Source of the DNA: Amyloporia xantha
Taxonomy: Eukaryota > Basidiomycota > Agaricomycetes > Polyporales > Adustoporiaceae
Assembly (NCBI GenBank): GCA_036971615.1
Contig: JAYKKR010000029.1
Location: 1-64,000, forward strand
Direction: 5' to 3'
Length of the DNA: 64,000 nt
In this document: positions 46,804-58,920 of the stretch, in pieces
Layout of the letters: each line of letters starts with the position of its first letter
Position numbering within the stretch: the first letter of the stretch is position 1
Translations under genes and position numbers: made by a program
The notes under the pieces: model-generated
Told to the model about the DNA's origin: nothing
What the model saw: only the letters and a program-made list of their open reading frames with translations
Database searches by the model: none

Positions 46804-48002
46804 TATAAGTTCGGAATCTGCAAATTAAGCCCGGATTCCGGGCAGGTCTTGGTCAGATTCCCCTCAACCTGGAATCCACCACGAATGATCACGATACTCG
46901 CACCAGACCCAGAGGTTACACCCCGAATTCTGGGCACATTCCTGCTGGTCCGTAGTTCTACATATACCCTACAATAGTTTAATTATGTAATCAAATCGGT
47001 AAAAACAATTACCTTTCTTGGATGACCGGTAGATGCCCCGATGGATGCAGTGCGGATCCCCTTGCAATTTAGAAAGAAACAGCTCCTTCGCATTGACATA
47101 CGAAAAATTAGACAGAGTAAATGATAGAGAGTACACGTATAAGCCAGAGACCATGCAGTAGCACCCCAATCACTCCAACACCCGCGAGCACACACCCACT
47201 GCGATGGCCACCGTCGCCGCGATGGCCACAGTGATTGCGAAACCACCCAGCGCCACCAGCACGAACGTCGCGCGTCTTAATGCCGTAGTCGAGAAGATTG
47301 AAGTTCTCCAAGCCGAGTTGACGGCTCACAAGGAGGCCACGAAGAAGCGCCTCAAAATTCTCGGAGCTGAGAATGCGGTATTAATGAATGAGCTCCAGGA
47401 GGCAGTGGAGCGCATTGCATACCTTGAACAGATACTCGAGATTGAGGGTGACATGACACCTGCCCTCGGAGATGATGCAGTTGCCCAAGATGTGTCGCCG
47501 GAAGGGATTGCCACAGACGGCGGTGATCACGCTGTCACGGAGACAGCAATCGTCGCTGGCGCCGACACTCTCGACGCAATGGAACGCAGCGCTGAGGCCG
47601 CAAAGAGTAAGCCGATCAAGGTACGTAGAATTAATGTAGTTGGCAGACTCACTCAATCTGTTCCGTTGTTCAGACTGTCGTAAACAAGGTTTTCATGCAT
47701 TTGATGGGCACGAACAAACTGGACCCGAAAATACTTCCACCTTACCCTCATCAGATCGGGCGCGAGCATGAGGAGTGGCCAAAGGACAGTGCGACCAAAC
47801 AACCTCTCCTGCGGTTTCGCTGGAAAGAGCCGGCTACCGATGCTGTTAATAGCGCAGGGTTAGCCGATGTTTTCGCATTTGTGAAAGCGCACGGTTCCCA
47901 TCGGGTCCCCAGTTGCACCACATACCTCACTGTGATACACGACGTTGATCTGCAAGCCCGCATCCGATGCAAGTTTGAGTACATGGCTGGCGAGGTCAGG
48001 AA

Positions 48003-48306
48003 TGTTGAACGATTAGTTTCCAACTATAGTAGTCGCACTTCCATACTTGGTAGTCAGTACTTACTCATTTCTATGATGTTCTATGACGTTCCATAGTATG
48101 CTCTTGTCTTACTTCATAGGCTCCACTTTCTTACTAAGAAATCTCCACTATGATTTCATTATGACTTCATATCTTACTCAGATATTCTATAGGTTTCTGG
48201 ATACGATTACTAAGGAGCCTTTCATGCATGTATATAAGCAGGGCCTTACAGCCCACTAGAATACAAGACGGATTAGCCTCCTCTCCTCTATAGTCTGCGC
48301 TTAACA
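48003..48306 (+). repeat. 5' LTR of copia element
   Basis: 304 bp, TGTTGAACGA...CTTAACA; TATATAAG at 48231-48238 is the probable core promoter, about 75 bp before the LTR end. Confidence 0.95.
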
Positions 48307-48323
48307 GGTTATGAGCCCCGCGC
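48307..48323 (+). other. Primer-binding site matching the initiator tRNA-Met anticodon arm
   Basis: GGTTATGAGCCCCGCGC directly follows the 5' LTR. It is complementary to the anticodon stem-loop of initiator tRNA-Met (which carries GGGCUCAUAACC), not to the tRNA 3' end. Drosophila copia and yeast Ty5 use such an internal site with a cleaved half-tRNA as primer. Confidence 0.8.
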
Positions 48324-49210
48324 TCTAATCTGTCTGACTACTGTGCAGTCATCTGTCTTCACTCTTCTATTTGCGCTTTCACTTTCTCTTTTGCGCATTT
48401 ACCCCTTCTATTGCCTTCTTCTTATAAGGCCCCTTAGTAGACTACGTAAGTACACAGTCCTCAGTTTTGTGACGAACTCTTGGGAGTCTGCACTTCAGTG
48501 GGCGGCTCTTAGAGGTCCAAATCCTCTCCTGGGAATAAGGCACCTTACGCGAAATAGTCAAAGGCGTAACAGGGCCCTCAGGCAACTGCGAAGCAAAACT
48601 CTGCGGCTCCATAGGTAGCTGTAGATAGAAGTACTATACAGTAGCTAGCTAGGCCTTGGGCAATACCCTCTGCGGCATAGTCTCGTCTCGATCGCTCACT
48701 TCCCTCGACTCTACCCTGCGTCTTGGCTATTTCGGCTAGCTGGGACAAAGGTTCACTTCAATAAGTGTCCATCTTTGAGCTAGAGACGTTGACTTCTTCA
48801 TCAGAAGCAGCTGATCCAGTGGCAGATCAATCTCAGTCAGGCGACTCAGAGGGATCTTCACCAGAGCCAGTACAGCTTATATCTGTCTACCCAACAGATT
48901 ATAGCTGGAAATTCCCTTACGCAGGCGATTATATTGGTGGTCTTACAGACAACGATCTTGGTTATTTTCCATACAATATTGAAAGTAACTCTCTTCGTCA
49001 CACTGACAGTGAAGAGTACTTTCCAAACCTCTCCAATACATTTTGGGCTATACTTCTTCGATCCGATCCTTTTGATCAAGAAGTTAAAGAGGTTAAACCA
49101 GATCGATCACCTCCATCAATTCCTCAATCAATTCCATCAATTTCTCGATCACCTTCCATCGCCTATCTCCTTCAGTCTGACACTCGCCCTGACATTTTAT
49201 TCTGATCGCC
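48324..49210 (+). other. Copia leader region with an AUG-less open frame
   Basis: About 0.9 kb between the primer-binding site and gag. One frame is open from 48765 to a stop at 49203-49205, five bases before the gag ATG. It is preceded by an in-frame TAA and has no ATG at its head. Its conceptual product is acidic with Ser/Pro repeats and no recognised domain. Confidence 0.5.
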
Positions 49211-52200
49211 ATGGATCCCTCCAAGATTCCTACCTCCACCATTCCCATTTTTGATGGCACAAACTATATTGCCTGGTCTAACGCCATGAGAGGTGTTTTT
49301 AGATGGTCTGGTTCCTGGAACATTGTTGAAGGGAATTCAGGCACACCTCTTCCTCGTCCTACTGTTGCAGCTGCTGGAGAAGACCTCGTTACCATCCAGG
49401 CTGCTTGGGATGAGAAGAATGACAAGGCACTTGGTTTGATGACCATCTATATTTCCTCCTCGCTACAATTCCTCATTGGCAATACTACCACTGCTGCTGC
49501 AGCGTGGAAAGCAATTAAAGATCAGTATGCCAAACCTGGTGCTGTTGGTGCATTCGTCTACTTCCAACAATTATTCAATACTCGCTTTGACGATGCCCAA
49601 CCTCTTCGCCCTCAGATAACAGCACTTGAGGAAATTCGTAGTCGTACCGTTGATGCTGGGATTGCCATCTCAGATCAATTTGCTGCCCTCATTATTGTCA
49701 ACGCCTTGCCCAATTCTTATCAGACCATTGCTTCGACTCTGCTGGCTACAGTCACAGACCTTTCTACACTTAAACCAGCAGATGTCATCCCCAAAATAAT
49801 TGAGGAAGAAGCTAGACGTCAGGCCTCTAAAAATGCTAATGTCTCTCGCGTCTCGTCGACTACTCGTCTCCCAAAGAAATGTAATATCTGTGGGAAGACT
49901 AATCACTCGACTGAGAACCATTGGCCTGATGGAAAGCCACCTCAAAAGGGGAATAAGCAGGGCAAAGGCAAGGGCAAGCAAGGCGGTAATCAAGGTGGAA
50001 ATAATAAAGGAAGTGGACAGAATCACGGTCAAAATAATGGTAATACTGGAGCTTCACAAGGACAGGGACAGAATTCTGGTGCAAAAGTCAACAATCTTCT
50101 TATAGAATCTGTACCAGATGTAACGGTAGCATCTTCTTCGTCCAAATCAATTGACCTTTCCCTGTACCATGTGGGAGATGAGATCGCAAGATGGATGGTT
50201 GACTCAGGTTGTACTTCACATGTCACAAACGTCTTTGAAGATTTTGATCACTATCATGAATTTCCAGTACCTGGTCATGCGCACTTAGCCGGTGCAGATA
50301 AAACCATAGATATCAAAGGTGTTGGAATAGTTCTTCTGCGACATCAGAATAGTGACGGAATCATTGTCAACCTGACTCTTAAATCTGTCCTTTATATTCC
50401 TGAAGCGTCTCATCGTTTCTTTGCTCCACGTACCATTATTGACCAAGGAGGCTGCTATAGTGCCCATGGGGACACTATGAATTTTTGGGCAGGCTCCAAA
50501 CCGGGTGAGAACCTAATCCTCACTGCGCGATCAAGCCATGATGGTTCAGGTTTCTATTGGCTTGAAACCAAAGTGTTTCATCCAAACACCCGGCCTCAGA
50601 CTCTGCAATCTGTGGAAGCTGACTATGACTTGTGGCATCAACGGTTTGGTCATGCGGGACGTAACACAATTCGTCAATTGCCTAATCATGTTAATGGCGC
50701 ACCAAATAGTCTTTCTTCAGCACCAAAGTCTGATCCTTGTGCTGGTTGTGCGCTTGGCAAGTCCCACAGACAACCGTTCCCACTCTCTTCTACTCGCGCA
50801 TCTAAACCATTAGAACTTATTCACTCAGATCTCGTTGAGATGCCATCTTTGTCCATTGATGGTTTCAAATATTGTGTCACATTCCTCGACGACTTCTCCT
50901 CATTTGGTGTCATGTATTACCTTAAGCGGAAATCTGATGCTCTCACCTGCTTTAAAAGTTATCGAGCATGGGGGAAACTCAGCTTTCTACGCGACTTAAG
51001 CGTTTCCGCTCTGACAGAGGAGGAGAATTTATGGGTGAAGAGTTCACACAATATTTACATGAAAATGGTATTGAGCGCGAGGCATCTATGCCACAAAGTC
51101 CACAACAGAATGGACGTGCAGAACGTTGGCAGCAAACTATTGTAGAAAAAGCAGAAGCTATGCGTCATCATGCTGGTTTATCCACTGGCTTCTGGAAACT
51201 TGCTGTTGAAACTGCCGTTCATATTTACAATCGTCAGCCATTCCGCAGAGCACACTGGCGTACTCCCATTGAATTATGGAATGGTACTGTTCCAGATGTG
51301 TCGTACTTTAGAGTCTTTGGATGCCTAGCCTATGTACATGTTCAGAAGGAGCGACGCCAGGATAAGCTCACGGCTCGAGCTAAACCTATGGTGTTCATCG
51401 GCTATGAACCTGGATCAAAGGGGTATCGATTCTGGGATAAAGATAGCCGCTCCATTGTTTTATCGCGTGATGCGGTATTCAATGAGAGATCCTTTCCGAA
51501 CAAAAGTGAGAATCCTATTCCCGCTGCCCAACAACCGCATGAGCCGCCCGTTCCTGTAGCTCCAGCACCACAGCCGGCCCTGCCGCTTGGTGATGATGAT
51601 GCTAATAGGCCTGAACCGGATGCTGACTTGCCTCCACATCCGGGACCACCACCAGAACCACCTAGAAACCCATCTCCTCCACCTCGTCCACCTTCTCCAG
51701 ATGAGCCTCCAGTACCACAACCTCCTCCATTTATACCTAGACGCTCTACTCGGTCAACCGCTGGTAGACCTCCACCACGGCCTGACAATGCGTATGGTGA
51801 TCGTCACCCTGCAGCTATACAGCGTGACATTGATCAAGGAGGTGGTTTACCTGACGTCATGGAGAATCTCATCTCAGATCTTCCAGTAGAGTTTATTCTC
51901 AACGCCGATCCTCAGTACGGACCTTTTCCACAATCTTATCAGGAAGCGATCTCTCGCCCTGATCGGACTCAGTGGGAGGCCGCTATGCAGGAAGAGATAG
52001 ACTCTCAAATGGAGAATGGTACATGGGAGTTAGTCGACTTACCTCCTGGACGTAAGGCAGTACCTTGTCGTTGGGTTTACACTATTAAACCTGGTGGTAG
52101 ATATAAAGCTCGGCTTGTAGCCAAAGGCTTCAAACAGGTCAAAGGCATTGATTATGATGAAATATTCTCCCCCGTCGCTCGTTTTGAATCTATAAGATTC

Positions 52201-53456
52201 TTACTCGCCCATGCTGCTCTTAATGATTGGGAGGTAGAGGCTATGGATGTAAAGACAGCATTCTTATATGGCGAATTAGACGAGGAGATATATATGGAGC
52301 AACCAGAAGGCTTTAAAGTCCCTGGTCAGGAACACAAAGTTTGTCGTCTTTTGAAGGCTATTTATGGTCTTAAACAAGCTGGCAGACAGTGGAATAAAAA
52401 ACTCCACAATGCGTTGTTGGAATTAGGGTTCACACGTACATATTCTGATGCGGGTATTTATGTGTATCGTCATCATGGGGGGATTTAATACTTGTCGTAT
52501 ATGTTGACGATCTATTGCCAATTGGATCTGATCGGCGTCAGATTGCATGGCTTAAAGGTTGTCTTCAGAAGCGATTTAATGTTCGTGATCTTGGGCCTGT
52601 AGAATCTTTTCTAGGCATGCGGATTACTCGAGATAGATCATCCAGAAACATTTGGCTTGATCAGTCTAAATACATTGAAGAGACACTCGAGCGATTCCAA
52701 ATGCTAGATGCAGCACCCACGCGAACTCCCCTTCCATTTGGCGTACATCTTGTCAAAGCAGATCCTTCATATGAAGTTGATGCCGCCCTTCGCTCAAAGT
52801 ACCAACAGCTCATTGGTTCACTTCTGTGGATCGCCTTAGGCACTCGCCCAGATATAGCCTATGCAGTTAATCGCCTTTCCCAATATTCTGCTAAGCCTAC
52901 AATGCAACATTATAAAGCCGCACAATATATTCTTCGCTATTTGAACGGTTCACGTTCACTTCGGCTTTGCTACAAAGGCAGCGGATTATCTGGACTTATA
53001 GGTTATTCTGACTCTGATTGGGCTGAGAACAAGGATGATAGGCATTCAACTAGTGGCTTTGTCTTCTTTATGGCAGATGCTGCTATTTCATGGGTCTCGC
53101 GGCGACAAAAGACTGTCGCTCTGTCTTCAACAGAAGCAGAGTACATGGCGTTGTCCGACTCTTGTCGACAATTAGCCTGGCTTCGGACTCTTCAGTCTGA
53201 GATTGGTTTTAAGCCGCAAAATGCCACACCTTTATGCATTGATAATAATGGTAGCATTTTTCTTGCGGTTAATCCAGCTCATGACAGAAGAACCAAGCAC
53301 ATTGATATACGGTACCACTTTTGCAGAGAGTTCATTGAAAACGGTCATGTCGATCTTTTCTTTGTACCTACTGCTGAGCAAAGGGCCGATATCCTCACTA
53401 AGAATTTATCTTTTTCTATTCATGAGAAATTTGTACATAGTCTTGGACTAGAGTAG
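49211..53456 (+). CDS. Copia Gag-Pol polyprotein (two one-base frame breaks)
   Basis: ATG at 49211. Gag resembles the UBN2/copia type (start MDPSKIPTSTIPIFDGTNYI). A zinc knuckle, CNICGKTNHSTENH, sits near residue 224; its fourth ligand is His rather than the usual Cys. Protease active site VDSGCTSH is near residue 331. The integrase zinc-binding part (WHQRFGHAG, CAGCALGK) and core (IHSDL, LDDFSSFG, then QNGRAER with the catalytic Glu region) follow. RT includes WVYTIKPGGRYKARLVAKGF, FSPVARFESIR, MDVKTAFLYGELDEEIYMEQ and YVDD at 52500-52511. RNase H (SDSDWAENKDDRHSTSGFVF, SSTEAEYMAL, TKHIDIRYHF) closes at 53456. The frame slips at the G-run 50970-50974 and again at the G-run 52477-52482. One more G in each restores the family reading, so assembly error is a real alternative to inactivation. 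Confidence 0.93.
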
Positions 53457-53473
53457 TTAGCGACTATCTAGTT

Positions 53474-53482
53474 GAGTGGGAG
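53474..53482 (+). other. Polypurine tract
   Basis: GAGTGGGAG abuts the 3' LTR; expected second-strand priming site. Confidence 0.75.
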
Positions 53483-53786
53483 TGTTGAACGATTAGTTTC
53501 CAACTATAGTAGTCGCACTTCCATACTTGGTAGTCAGTACTTACTCATTTCTATGATGTTCTATGACGTTCCATAGTATGCTCTTGTCTTACTTCATAGG
53601 CTCCACTTTCTTACTAAGAAATCTCCACTATGATTTCATTATGACTTCATATCTTACTCAGATATTCTATAGGTTTCTGGATACGATTACTAAGGAGCCT
53701 TTCATGCATGTATATAAGCAGGGCCTTACAGCCCACTAGAATACAAGACGGATTAGCCTCCTCTCCTCTATAGTCTGCGCTTAACA
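53483..53786 (+). repeat. 3' LTR of copia element
   Basis: 304 bp, identical by eye to the 5' LTR at 48003-48306, with TATATAAG at 53711-53718. Confidence 0.95.
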
Positions 53787-54698
53787 AGGAAGCTAGACAA
53801 GCAGCGCAGGGATGAAGACGCTGAAGAGGATGAATTCGAGTCTGACAGTGCGCCATCGAAGAATGTAATGGCGAATCGAGGAATTCTCGCATCGCGTGCT
53901 GCATCGGTGAGTGCAATCAGTTATGAGTCATGTGGGCAATCCACTTACCCCGCATTGCAGAAATTGGCTGCACGCGAGCGCAAGCGACCTGCATCGGCAT
54001 ACACTGATGTGAAATATGATTCCGCATTCATCATCAACGCCATGTCGGCTGATGAAGACGATCCTGACAATACTCCGGGTGAGCCCAAGCGGTGGCGCAG
54101 CCGACCTCCCGATTATCGCAGTCAAATAGTAAGAGGAGTCAAATAGTCACATCACAAATAGCACGCTTGCTTACCATGAGCTCTTGTGACCGGACACAGG
54201 CACAAGATCTATATGAAGCAGTTGATGCGATTGCCGACCCGGATCCTGACAAATCCAAGCTTATCACAGCACGCATTAAGGGGCCTCAAGTCATCGACTC
54301 TCAACCGCCAAAAGCGAAGTCATTGCAGACACGCATTCGTGCTTGGCAAGTGAAATCGGAGCTGCTCACGGCAAATGTGCACTGGCTAACAAACGGCCGT
54401 GTTGCCAAGAGTGGTATTGCATGGGGTGACGATGAAGATCCTAGTCCGCAAGATGACGATCGAAAGCGTAAGGGTCAGGATACGAAGGGTAGACGCACTA
54501 AGAAGCCTCGGCTGGTGGTGGATCGCACCAACGCAGTCAGAACGAAGGCCCGCCTCGAAGAGATGATGGAAGGTAAAACAATTGACGAGATTCTTGACCA
54601 CGATGATTGAGTGGGTCTGTTCGATAAATTTTCCAATGTTCAAAAACTTCTTGTAGGTTGTCTTCGTCGCTACATGTACATTACATAGCCATGCATCT

Positions 54699-57600
54699 TT
54701 AATTCTCGTTTTCATGTTCTATTTCTTGTTCCGCAGTATCCATCCACTCCTCCACAGGTTCAATTCCCGTCTGCCAGTATTATGTGTCATAGCAAAAACT
54801 CATGTTGTTGTCATGTAAAACTTACCCGATCAAATGAGTGTATAATCCATACAGGTACCTGTTGAGGTACATTGAGAGTCACCGGCACGACGGCAACCGC
54901 TGCCGACAGTTGTACTGAAGCAATGATTTCGAGTGGCCCGCATCGATCTTGATGTACTGTATAGACACCAAGGTCGGTTGCGCTTTGTCACACGATGTTA
55001 ATCATTTGGTATACAGTGCTAATGGACTCATTTCACTTACTAGAGCGACCAGGGCATCGTCGGAATTTGCTCATCGGCTAATAAACGCTGAACCGCTGAA
55101 CAAGTAATGGCAGGCTTGCCTCCGGCAGATAGTTCAAAGTGATACACAAGCCGGCAAGGTTGTCGGCAATCAGGGAAGTCCACACACGCAAAACGGTCGG
55201 CCTGTGTTCGACGATCCATAGTAGATCCGTAGCGCACTCCCTCCTTGTATATGAATGGTAAAGCCTTGGCAGAGTGGTCCGCCAGAAATGGGGTGCAATC
55301 CAGCGCCACTGTGAAGTCGTCGACTAGCTTGAGGTCAGGCCAGACAGTTGATGCATATGCAAGCAGGAGGCTGTAAGTTTCAGCATGGCGAAGAGTTCGC
55401 AGGTCGGTGAACTTCTTCGCACTACGAGGCTTCAAGATATTGTTTCCTAAAAATGTGATTAGATTATTCATGCATGGCATACGCTGGACAATTCGCCACA
55501 TTACCAGTATCAAACCCGGCAATCTGTGTGCGAAGAGTGCCCCGATTTAAACCTGTTTGGCCTGCTGTTAGTCGATTGATCAATTTCCGCTCTTCCACGG
55601 TTGTGTTCTCCGGCATTGATGACAGCTATTTGTATCTATGTTAGTACCAATGCCCGTTTCACATTATGGGCTGAAGACCCACCAATTCATATACACGATG
55701 TTTTCCAATCCAATTACGGAGAAGAGTCAGTTCCATAATACCTTCGGCATGGCCATTCAGGTTGACTTCCTCTTGCTCGCCGTTGCAGCGTTCAAACGCG
55801 AAGAGCCACCAAGCATATGCAGGACCGAAACGCCTGAAGAATAAGGTATAATGCATAGCCATGTGGTTGTTCGGTAGTAGATGAACTCCGAGAGCAAGGA
55901 GACCCTGACAATACATTTGGAGGTACCGTTGCCCACGGTCTACTTCCTGCATTGATATCGATTTACTCGCGAGAATGCGTTCGGCGACTGAGAGATACAT
56001 AAGCAGCTGGTAGACCTCACGCAAGTTGCGGCGAAATGTGGGAGGAGACTTGTTCTGTGCGGATATAGCTGGTGCATGTCGCATGATCTTGTCGTTCTCG
56101 TCACGCCAAGATATCCACAGTATTGTAGTCTGGATATTAACCCATCGCCGTAGTTGATCAGCTTTCTGCAACGTGCGATTTTCACCGAGCTGCCAAGACA
56201 AGGTTCAGCATGGCCTACGGAAGGCAGGGGGCTCACATTTGTAGGGAGACGTCCTATTGTTGATGGCCACATGATAGCATTCACACTCTGTTGCAGGAGC
56301 CGCCACGCGGACGCATCGAGAAGGCAGCCCTTGATTAAGACATCACTGAAGGCCATTTCGACCATACCTGTATTTCGTTTGCACAGCTCATTCATGCCAC
56401 AAATTGATGTGTCAAGATCAGGTGCTTACCGTAAAAGTTGTGCATGAAGTCTAATGCTGACGTCGAGATAGGCATCCATCCGGGTATTTCGTTCAGAACA
56501 GTGTGCCGCGAGCCGGTCCGATCAAGAATTTCTTTACGTGCTGTGGCAGTCGAGGCATGTTTGGACTCGAACCCCGCTTTCAGTTGAGCCCAGTCATCGC
56601 GCAGGCGGAAATCTGTATGCAATTAGTCTCTCAGATGCAATAGCCAATATATCTCTTACTCTTGATATCATATCCAACGGGACTATTGAGATCATCGTGC
56701 GTGATAAAGCAGACATTGCACGGATGTTGCTTATGCGAATGAGCTGCAGAGCCCGTGACCTTGCGAGCCGCCTGAATGTCGCTTACATGTAGCTCGAAGC
56801 CACCATGGACGCGAGGGGGTAGATTACGTCCATACATGATCATTACAACACCTAAGCTCAAATCAGTCTCTATAGTATTCACCGTAACGGTGCTGCATCA
56901 CTCACCTGAGCACAGCAACTCCATCTCCTGCTTCAAGGGCTGCAGTGTGTGGTTGAGCTGCTCGAGGCTGGGCTCTTTTGGACCGGGTATAGTTGTGACA
57001 AGATGGATGTTGTGGGAGAGGAAGCGCACGCCTCAATGGAGGTTATTGCAATTGACGTATACACCGCCACATGAATGCGGCCGATTTTCGGTAATGCCGA
57101 ACCTACGAGAGACGATAATAATAAGATCTATTATCTCCAAGTGACAGATACTGACCAATCGACATTCAATGTCAGGCTTAAACCGAGATCACACTGGATC
57201 AGCGACTGCCTTGTGCCAGGCGCGATCTCGACATCGCGAACAGAGCCGTCTGCGTCAACTATGCGTTGGAGGCCTACTTCGAAGGATCCCCAGGCTTCAC
57301 TGTCATAAATATCATACATTAGTTCATCGTCAGCGATGCGTGTTCGGTTGGTGTCCCCAGACGAATCCCGTAGATTAGCGACAAAGTCTGCGCGCATGCA
57401 GAAGCGACGGAGGGCAGTTATGAGCGATGCATATGGCTGTATCTTGGCTGGAACGCGCTTCTCAGTAGCTGCGTGAGTACGCAGATTGTTGTCTAGTGTA
57501 TGCTTGATATGATACACGACACCGTTACAACGAGAGACTGTACATGACGGTGAATTGAGCTGCTCGATATCTTCTAAACTGTAGGGCTTAAAACATGCTG

Positions 57601-58535
57601 TACAGATTGGTATGCGCTCGATGTAGCTGTCGATGTCGAGCCCCAGGCGTTTCTTGGCTGTCGAGAGGGATTTCGCTGGCTTTGGGTATGTTGGAAGCTT
57701 TCCACATATTCGGATAATGTCGTAGGTGTCACGAAGATACTCTTCAGCCTCAAGCACAGTCAGTGATCCAAAGATGTTGCCTAGAACTGCGTGTAGATAG
57801 GCGAGGCGGACTGCTGGATACTCGCGAAACGCAGGGGCCAGAGTGGCGGAGTCACTGTCAGCAAGGAGCCGTTGTCGTTCATCGTCGTCTAGCGAGACTG
57901 AGCCTCCCTCGGATGAGTCATCACCAGTGCGAGCAAGTCCACCGATAGTAGAGATAGTCTGAGAAACATTAGACCTCACCGAAGCGCCGCCGTGAGAGAT
58001 ACCAGGTTGGTCATTGATTTCTGAGACTGAGGATGTGTCATTGCGTGGAAGCACGGTAGAGAGTTCAGGCAGCTCATTAGATATAGAAAAATCCGCATGT
58101 GTTTCGTTGTGCAGGGGGCTTGGTGGCGGCGACATAGAACGTGAGCGCAGGACACTAGTCGAGCCAGAAACAGCTGACGCTATATGCGTAGTTTGATCCA
58201 GAGTAATTGCGCCGACAGAGTCACCTAGTTGGTCATTTGTTGGCTGCGCTTCGTGAGCCGCTGCTTCAATTTGAGGAGCTTGAACGACGGCCGCAGTCTG
58301 AGGGGCCGCAGTTTGCACAGTTTTTCGTTGGGCATCCTTCCGCCTATGCCGCGCCAGGGTCTGAGCAGTTTGATGTCTATAGCCAAACGGACTCTTGGAG
58401 CAGCTAGAACAAGTGCATATATCCTCAGTTTGCCACCGGGTCACCTGCAGTAGCAAAACAAATCAGCTGCTGAGCTACCGGGCCAGCTATTTCTCGTTCA
58501 TATAGTACCTCTTTGTCCTTGCGTTTGGGTGGCAT
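54699..58535 (-). CDS. Plavaka-type (CACTA-like) transposase, one internal TGA
   Basis: Candidate transposase of the surrounding element. ATG at 58535. Exon 1 is 58535-58509 (MPPKRKDKE). Exon 2 is 58444-57155 and holds a Cys-containing head (CTCSSCSKSPFGYRHQTAQT), a Ser-rich linker and ADDELMYDIYDSEAWGSFEV. Exon 3 is 57102-56906 and reads FGITENRPHSCGGVYV, then TTIPGPKEPSLEQLNHTLQP. Later exons give AHSHKQHPCNVCF, LNEIPGWMPISTSALDFMHN (56520-56440), IMWPSTIGRLP, HMAMHYTLFFRRFGPAYAWW and MELTLLRNWIG. Near the end come DFTVALDCTPF and VWIIHSFDR; the stop is at 54701-54699. These blocks match the Agaricomycete transposases annotated as Plavaka. The only lesion I found is TGA at 57035-57033; the frame continues correctly after it. 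It could be a recent CGA-to-TGA or TGG-to-TGA change. Introns are about 46-65 bp. Confidence 0.85.
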
Positions 58536-58920
58536 GTAGATCCAGTAGTGAGTGAAAAAAGGCGCAGTGAGTGCTAGAACGAAGCTGAGTACTCAGTGAA
58601 TCTTAGAGCGACGGCGAAATGCAAGGCGACAGCGGGATGAATGCGGCAGCGACGATCAACAGCGCGACGCGACGCGACGCTGTTATGTGTCACGTGCTCT
58701 TAGGCTTTGCATGCATAAGTCAGATATCCCGAAAATCGTGCAAATAATATTGAGTAACTACTGGAGGGGGTCTACCTAGGCCGAGTACAGCAGGCACTCA
58801 GGTCAGTATGGGCCCAGAATGAGCCCGCAGTGAGCGTAATACCGTAAGACTACAGGAAATGTGACATTGGCGCGGAATCTACATGGCATCTAGGCAGAAT
58901 GTGCGGACTCTGGGCAAATT

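Larger units (their letters stand above)
48003..53786 (+). mobile_element. Ty1/copia LTR retrotransposon
   Basis: 5,784 bp, flanked by AGGAA (47998-48002 and 53787-53791). LTRs of 304 bp at each end appear identical, so the insertion is recent. Order: LTR, primer-binding site, untranslated leader of about 0.9 kb, gag-protease-integrase-RT-RNase H (copia order), polypurine tract GAGTGGGAG at 53474-53482, LTR. It lies on the plus strand, in the same orientation as the gene it interrupts. Confidence 0.95.
47204..54610 (+). pseudogene. CACTA companion gene (ORF1), interrupted by a copia retrotransposon
   Basis: ATG at 47204. Exons: 47204-47620; 47674-48002 continuing at 53792-53906 after the insertion; 53961-54128; 54200-54610. 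With the retrotransposon and one AGGAA copy set aside, the lengths give 479 codons in one frame. The element therefore hit a gene that was open at insertion. The N-terminal third is a predicted coiled coil (RLNAVVEKIEVLQAELTAHK). The middle is a folded domain of unknown type (HEEWPKDSATKQPLLRFRWK). The C-terminal half is charged, has the motifs RWRSRPPDYRSQI and TRIRAWQVKSELLTANVHWL, and ends in a basic KGRRTKKPR stretch suggesting nuclear location. No known domain is recognised. Its position between CACTA ends suggests a DNA-binding partner of the transposase, by analogy with TnpA of maize En/Spm. That role is inference only. Confidence 0.75.

Noticed and set aside
54758..54770. GGTTCAATTCCCG looks like a tRNA T-loop (B box)
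   Set aside because: It lies at the start of the last transposase exon on the opposite strand (TGIEPVEEW), and no acceptor stem, D arm or anticodon arm can be folded around it.
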